NCBI GenBank assembly: GCA_027017505.1
Contig: JALUQR010000150.1
Span: 1 to 9,969, forward strand
DNA: 9,969 nt
Direction: 5' to 3'
DNA from: a bacterium
GTDB taxonomy: Bacteria; Desulfobacterota; GWC2-55-46; DRQE01
The position numbers were made by a program, and so were the translations under genes. The first letter of the stretch is position 1. Each line of letters opens with the position of its first letter. Below, piece by piece: positions 6,037-9,969 of the stretch. A model generated the notes under the pieces. It was given only the letters and a program-made list of their open reading frames with translations, did no database searches and was not told the DNA's origin.

Positions 6037-9000
6037 CTCCTCTGCCTTTCCATGAACTCCCTTGCCTGATGCACAAATGCCTCAAGTCGGGTCATGGCAT
6101 TGGTATCCTCTATACCCTCGTAGACCATGTTTATGTAGGGTATGTTTCCATACTTCTCTCTCACCCTCTTGAGTATCCCGTTTACAACGGTACCCGGCAT
6201 GCAGGTAAAGGGCATAACATTCACTATGCCTGATGCACCGTGGGCTATGTAGTCTATAACCTTGCCCACGCTCAGAACCGCCTCACCCTCGAAGGACTCG
6301 TGTATGTATGGAGATGCGTATTCTATAATCTCCTTTGTATGGGGCTCGTGTCCGCTTCTCAGGTCTCCGTCGAATATGGCAAGCATCTTCTTTTCATACC
6401 GGTGCTGGAAGAAGTCATTCAGTGCGACCTTAAGAAAGTTCATGTATCCGCCCCTTCTGAGGTTCTTCTTCTTCGATGTGTAGTTTATGTAGTAAAGCCA
6501 CTCTGATATGGGTGGCACCATTACCTCTGCACCCAGGGATTCAAGCTTTTTCACTATGTTCTCATTACTGAAGCGGTTGCTCCTGACATATATCTCTCCC
6601 ACTATGCCCACGACAGGCTTTGAGCCCACTCCCTCAACCGGTATGGCGTTGAAGGCGTCCTTGGCATAGCGAAGCTCCTTTTCCGGAAACCTCTTCTCTC
6701 TTATGGCATCGCACACCATGTGTATGCACTTCCAGTAGAGTTTTTCCACCTCTTCAGGGTCCTTTGCGTAGGGTCTTACCTCTCTGAGCCGTTTCTCAAG
6801 CAGGTCCACCGCAACCACACCCCACCAGGCAAGCTTTGGAAAGTCTCCGTCCACCATGCCGAGCTCAGAGTAGAACTTCTCATCCTGGTCTGGTGCGTAC
6901 ACCGGTACCTGTGGGTAGCCCAGCTCATCGAGTACGAGCCTGTGATAGCGGTTGTACTGGCCGAACCTGCATGGACCCTTGCCAGAGGGCATAAAGAAGG
7001 CGCTTCTTTCAGGGTCAAAGTCCTTGCTCTTTACAATCTTTACCATATCACCCGTGGTTATTATTGATGGATAGCACTCCCTGCCAGAGGTATATCGCCT
7101 TCCCCACCTGAGGGTTTCCTCGTCTGGCTCGGGCATGACAACCGCATCTATGCCACATGCCTGGAAGGCTGCGGCTATTGCATGGGAGCCATCTGCCATG
7201 TTGGGCAGATACAGCCTTTTCTTTATGGTGGTCCTCTCCCTGCGTTTTGGTCTTATCTTCTTGCCGGTGCGTTCCTTTATGTTTCGCAGGCTGTCAAGGT
7301 ATGCCTCGCACCTTGTGATTGCACCTGCATCTGCAGAGTGCTCGTCTATCTCAAGCTGAAGGAAGGGTTTTCCAGCAAGGGTCTCCTTGAAGAAGTGGGT
7401 TATGTAGGAATCGGGCCCACAGCCAAAGTTTGTTATGTAGACCGCAAAAAGGCGCGGGTCATCACGCAGGAGTTTCGCTGTTGCAAGTATCCTCTGCCCG
7501 CTCTTCCAGTACATCTCCTCTGCCATCTCGTCGTCTATAAGCTCCTCCACGGGAAGCATATCAAATGGTATTGCAACCACATCCATCTCCCTTAGGCGCT
7601 GGGGAAGCTCAAGGTTCATACCAGGGTCCATGGTGTTGTAGGGTCTTCCCACAATGACCAGGGCAATGTCGTCCTCTTTGAGTGTGGAAAGCACCTCTCT
7701 GCCTCTTTCAAGAAGCCTTCTTTTAAATTCTTTCTGCACATCCATGGCAACACTGAAGGCCCTGTCCACGCTCTTTCTGTCTCTTCCCAGGGTCTGGCCA
7801 AACTGGTGGAACTCTCTTTTAAGAAGGCTTTCCCTCTGGTTAAAGTGTATAACAGGGCAGAGCACCTCAACACCCTCTTTTTCAAAGTCAAAGGACGACC
7901 TTGCTATGTAGGGAAAACTCTGCACATAGGGACATAGCTGGGTAAACAGCTGACCCTTCTTTGCAGGTGGCATGTTTATAACACTTGGCAGGAATATCTT
8001 CTTTACACCCCTGTCTATAAGGTCTCTTATGTGTCCGTGTGCCACCTTAACGGGAAAGCATGTCTCCGTAACTATGGTCTCAATACCCTCCTTGCATATC
8101 TCCTTGTTGGTGGGTCTTGAAAGAACCACCCTGTAGCCAAGCTCGTTGAAGAAGGCCTTCCAGAATGGATACCACTCGAACATCATGAGTATCCTGGGAA
8201 TACCTATAACAGGGCTACCTTCTGGAAGTGCCTTTCCCCTGTATATGGTGAGAAGCAGTTTCTCCCTTTCTGCGAAGAGGTCTGGCACCCTGAGGGAGGA
8301 AGAGCCATCCCTTTTTACATCGTACTTTTCGCATCTACCACCGTAGTAGAGGGGTCTTTCTCCCTCTATGAGGACCTTTCTTATCTCACAGATGTTGGCA
8401 CAGTCCCTGCATTCGAAGGACTCTATGGAGTACTTCTTTTTGCTCAGGTCAAACCCCTTAAAGCGTGTGGGCTTAGAGGGGTCTTTCTCCCTCATGGCGA
8501 GTATTGCAGCCCCTATGGCTCCTGTAACATCGTGGTGTTCTGGCACGGTTATCTTTTTTCCCGTAATCTTTTCAAATGCTGAGACCACCGCAAGGTTTGC
8601 AGCGGTGCCACCCTGGAAGAATATACGCTCACCGATTCTTCTGTCTCCAACCACCCTGTTAAGGTAGTTGTGCACTATGGAGTATGCAAGCCCTGATACA
8701 AGCCCGCTTTTGTCCACACCCCTCTGCTGGTGATGTACCATATCGGTCTCTATAAAGACCGTGCACCTTTCCCCCATGGGTGCGGGCGAGTCAGAGCTCA
8801 GTGCCAGCTCGCTGAACTCCTCTTTGATGTTTATACCCAGCCTTTCTGCCTGTTCCTCAAGGAAACTGCCCGTACCAGCTGCACAGACCTTGTTCATCTC
8901 AAAGTCCACAACCACACCGTCCTTTATGGCTATGTACTTTGAGTCCTGCCCGCCTATCTCGAAGATGGTATCCACCTTTGGGTCTATTGCCACCGCTGCG

Positions 9001-9969
9001 GTTGCCTGTGCGGTAATCTCGTTTCTCACCACATCCGCACCTATGAAGTCTGCGGTAAGGTATCTGCCAGAACCAGTGGTTCCAACCCCTACGACATTAA
9101 CATATCCACCACACTCCTCCTCTATCTCCTTCAGCCCCCTTCTTACAGCGTCAAGTGGGCGACCTGCTGTCTTAAGATACCTCTTTGCCACCACCTTCAG
9201 CTCCTTATCTATGAGCACCACATTGGTGCTCGTGGAGCCCACATCCACGCCCAGGTAGACATCTATCTTTCTGCCAGGCTCGAACACATACCCTGTGGAG
9301 GTCTTCCGCTGTGAGGGATGGTCTGCGGGTCTGTGAAGCCTCTGCAGACCCCTCTCGTGCCCTCTGAGCCCCTCTGAGACAAACCTTCTCAGCTCCTCTA
9401 TACCACGGAACTGTCCAATACCCTTTCCCCTCTCCATCGCAATAAACACCGCACCCAGGGCACCCATGAATGCAAAGTGTTCTGGCACTATGTAGTCCTG
9501 GTCATCGAGCTCGAGCACATCCTTGAAGGCCTTTCTAACCCCCAGGTTTGCAGCCACACCACCCTGGAACGAGACCACCTTTTTGAACTCCTTGCCCTTG
9601 CCTATGGTTGCCTTGAAGTTTCTTGCAACCGCATAGCAGAGCCCTGCAACAATATCGTAATCAGGTGTTGCTATCTGCTGTAGATGTATCATGTCACTCT
9701 TTGCAAACACACTGCATCTGCCAGCAATACGCGGTGGGTTTTTGCTCTTCAGGGCGAGTCTTCCGAACTCCTCGATTGTGAGATTCAGCCTTACCGCCTG
9801 CTGGTCAAGGAAACTGCCCGTGCCTGCTGCACACACGGAGTTCATCTGAAAGTCCTCTATGCGCAGTGTGCCATCGCTTTCTGGCTCAAGGAATATGAGC
9901 TTTGCATCCTGCCCGCCCATCTCTATGATGGTTCTAACCTCGGGATGGTAAAACTCCGTTGCCTTTGCC
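6033..9969 (-). CDS. Acyl-CoA dehydratase activase-related fusion protein (2 ASKHA domains + 2 HgdB-like halves), 5' end off the window
   Basis: At least 1311 residues; the frame is open to the right edge. The first ATG in view (9920) lies inside the ASKHA motif TIIEMGGQDAK and cannot be the true start. Numbering from that Met, the rest of a first BadF/BcrA/HgdC-type ATPase domain spans 1-170, with C30 (CAAGTGSFL) and C69 (GRCSVFAKSD). A complete second one spans about 220-475: phosphate loop GVDVGSTSTN (224-233), GGQDSK (323-328), C346 (CAAGTGSFLEEQ) and C386 (ERCTVFIETD). In HgdC the equivalent cysteines hold the [4Fe-4S] cluster that passes an ATP-driven electron to the dehydratase. A linker follows with C504, C507, C511 and C530. 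Two halves (about 569-880 and 903-1287) resemble the DUF2229/HgdB-like dehydratase component and each other, with cysteines in TCFP (621), LCPY (663), CGPDSY (834), ECYP (949), PCRFGQY (984) and TCMPG (1240). Probable role: ATP-dependent low-potential reduction; the substrate is unknown. The stop overlaps the rmuC start by 4 nt. Confidence 0.92.
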   Translation of the reverse strand, partial: AKATEFYHPEVRTIIEMGGQDAKLIFLEPESDGTLRIEDFQMNSVCAAGTGSFLDQQAVRLNLTIEEFGRLALKSKNPPRIAGRCSVFAKSDMIHLQQIATPDYDIVAGLCYAVARNFKATIGKGKEFKKVVSFQGGVAANLGVRKAFKDVLELDDQDYIVPEHFAFMGALGAVFIAMERGKGIGQFRGIEELRRFVSEGLRGHERGLQRLHRPADHPSQRKTSTGYVFEPGRKIDVYLGVDVGSTSTNVVLIDKELKVVAKRYLKTAGRPLDAVRRGLKEIEEECGGYVNVVGVGTTGSGRYLTADFIGADVVRNEITAQATAAVAIDPKVDTIFEIGGQDSKYIAIKDGVVVDFEMNKVCAAGTGSFLEEQAERLGINIKEEFSELALSSDSPAPMGERCTVFIETDMVHHQQRGVDKSGLVSGLAYSIVHNYLNRVVGDRRIGERIFFQGGTAANLAVVSAFEKITGKKITVPEHHDVTGAIGAAILAMREKDPSKPTRFKGFDLSKKKYSIESFECRDCANICEIRKVLIEGERPLYYGGRCEKYDVKRDGSSSLRVPDLFAEREKLLLTIYRGKALPEGSPVIGIPRILMMFEWYPFWKAFFNELGYRVVLSRPTNKEICKEGIETIVTETCFPVKVAHGHIRDLIDRGVKKIFLPSVINMPPAKKGQLFTQLCPYVQSFPYIARSSFDFEKEGVEVLCPVIHFNQRESLLKREFHQFGQTLGRDRKSVDRAFSVAMDVQKEFKRRLLERGREVLSTLKEDDIALVIVGRPYNTMDPGMNLELPQRLREMDVVAIPFDMLPVEELIDDEMAEEMYWKSGQRILATAKLLRDDPRLFAVYITNFGCGPDSYITHFFKETLAGKPFLQLEIDEHSADAGAITRCEAYLDSLRNIKERTGKKIRPKRRERTTIKKRLYLPNMADGSHAIAAAFQACGIDAVVMPEPDEETLRWGRRYTSGRECYPSIITTGDMVKIVKSKDFDPERSAFFMPSGKGPCRFGQYNRYHRLVLDELGYPQVPVYAPDQDEKFYSELGMVDGDFPKLAWWGVVAVDLLEKRLREVRPYAKDPEEVEKLYWKCIHMVCDAIREKRFPEKELRYAKDAFNAIPVEGVGSKPVVGIVGEIYVRSNRFSNENIVKKLESLGAEVMVPPISEWLYYINYTSKKKNLRRGGYMNFLKVALNDFFQHRYEKKMLAIFDGDLRSGHEPHTKEIIEYASPYIHESFEGEAVLSVGKVIDYIAHGASGIVNVMPFTCMPGTVVNGILKRVREKYGNIPYINMVYEGIEDTNAMTRLEAFVHQAREFMERQRR
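8331..8411 (-). other. Cysteine-rich linker encoded within the activase fusion
   Basis: Codons 504-530 (numbered from the Met at 9920) encode CRDCANIC and, 19 residues after C511, a further cysteine in GGRC. The C-x2-C-x3-C plus one distant Cys spacing could hold an extra metal or iron-sulfur centre between the activase pair and the dehydratase-like halves. The ligand role is inferred from spacing only. Confidence 0.5.

Noticed and set aside
5609..6085. Minus-strand 158-codon frame overlapping rmuC
   Set aside because: It is an out-of-frame shadow of rmuC spanning the activase-rmuC junction, with no conserved features.
150..8700. Frequent AAGCCCT on the plus strand as a possible uptake, Chi-like or skewed motif
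   Set aside because: The copies checked are GGG CTT (Gly-Leu) codon pairs on the coding strand, concentrated in the ClC membrane protein, so codon preference explains them.
8761..9258. Plus-strand open frame of 165 codons opposite the second ASKHA domain
   Set aside because: Its Ser/Pro/Thr-rich composition is what reading this GC-moderate gene backwards produces; the opposite strand is clearly coding.
9918..9920. ATG at 9920 as the start of the activase fusion
   Set aside because: The frame is open to the window edge, and the Met sits inside the conserved TIIEMGGQDAK motif of an ASKHA domain whose first half must lie outside the window.

Overview
The window is a compact bacterial gene cluster with every recognisable gene on the minus strand, so transcription runs from the right edge (9969) to the left edge (1). 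Genes abut, overlap by 4 nt (ATGA) or lie within a few bases of each other. The only notable gap, 72 nt at 1347-1418, carries a near-consensus sigma-70-type promoter. No tRNA, rRNA, CRISPR array, insertion sequence or phage attachment site was seen, and no gap exceeds 300 bases.

Layout in order of transcription: (1) 9969-6033, a giant acyl-CoA dehydratase activase-related protein, cut at its N-terminus by the window edge; (2) 6036-4954, an RmuC-family DNA recombination protein; (3) 4929-3904, aspartate-semialdehyde dehydrogenase (asd), probably starting at TTG; (4) 3890-3153, tRNA pseudouridine synthase A (truA); (5) 3146-1419, a ClC-family chloride channel/transporter with two C-terminal CBS domains; (6) a promoter at 1417-1389; (7) 1346-1095, an FmdB-type zinc-ribbon protein; (8) 1094-303, an inositol-monophosphatase family enzyme (SuhB-like); (9) 306-1, a four-TM phage-holin/YvlD-like membrane protein, cut at its C-terminus by the window edge.

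The organism is bacterial (bacterial TruA, RmuC, Shine-Dalgarno sequences, sigma-70 promoter). The oxygen-sensitive-type activase/dehydratase fusion suggests an anaerobe. Frequent AGG/AGA arginine and ATA isoleucine codons are in keeping with a thermophilic or deep-branching anaerobe such as Nitrospirota (Thermodesulfovibrio-like) or Desulfobacterota. This placement is an inference from style, not from a database match.

Most genes are housekeeping: diaminopimelate/threonine/methionine biosynthesis (asd), tRNA modification (truA), genome maintenance (rmuC), anion transport (ClC) and sugar-phosphate/inositol phosphatase activity (SuhB-like). The standout is the giant fusion. It has two ASKHA activase domains, a cysteine-rich linker and two HgdB-like dehydratase-type halves that look like an internal duplication. 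In outline it resembles a whole two-component radical dehydratase/reductase system (activase dimer plus heterodimeric iron-sulfur acceptor) on one polypeptide. Its substrate cannot be read from the sequence, and none of its neighbours points to a CoA-ester pathway.
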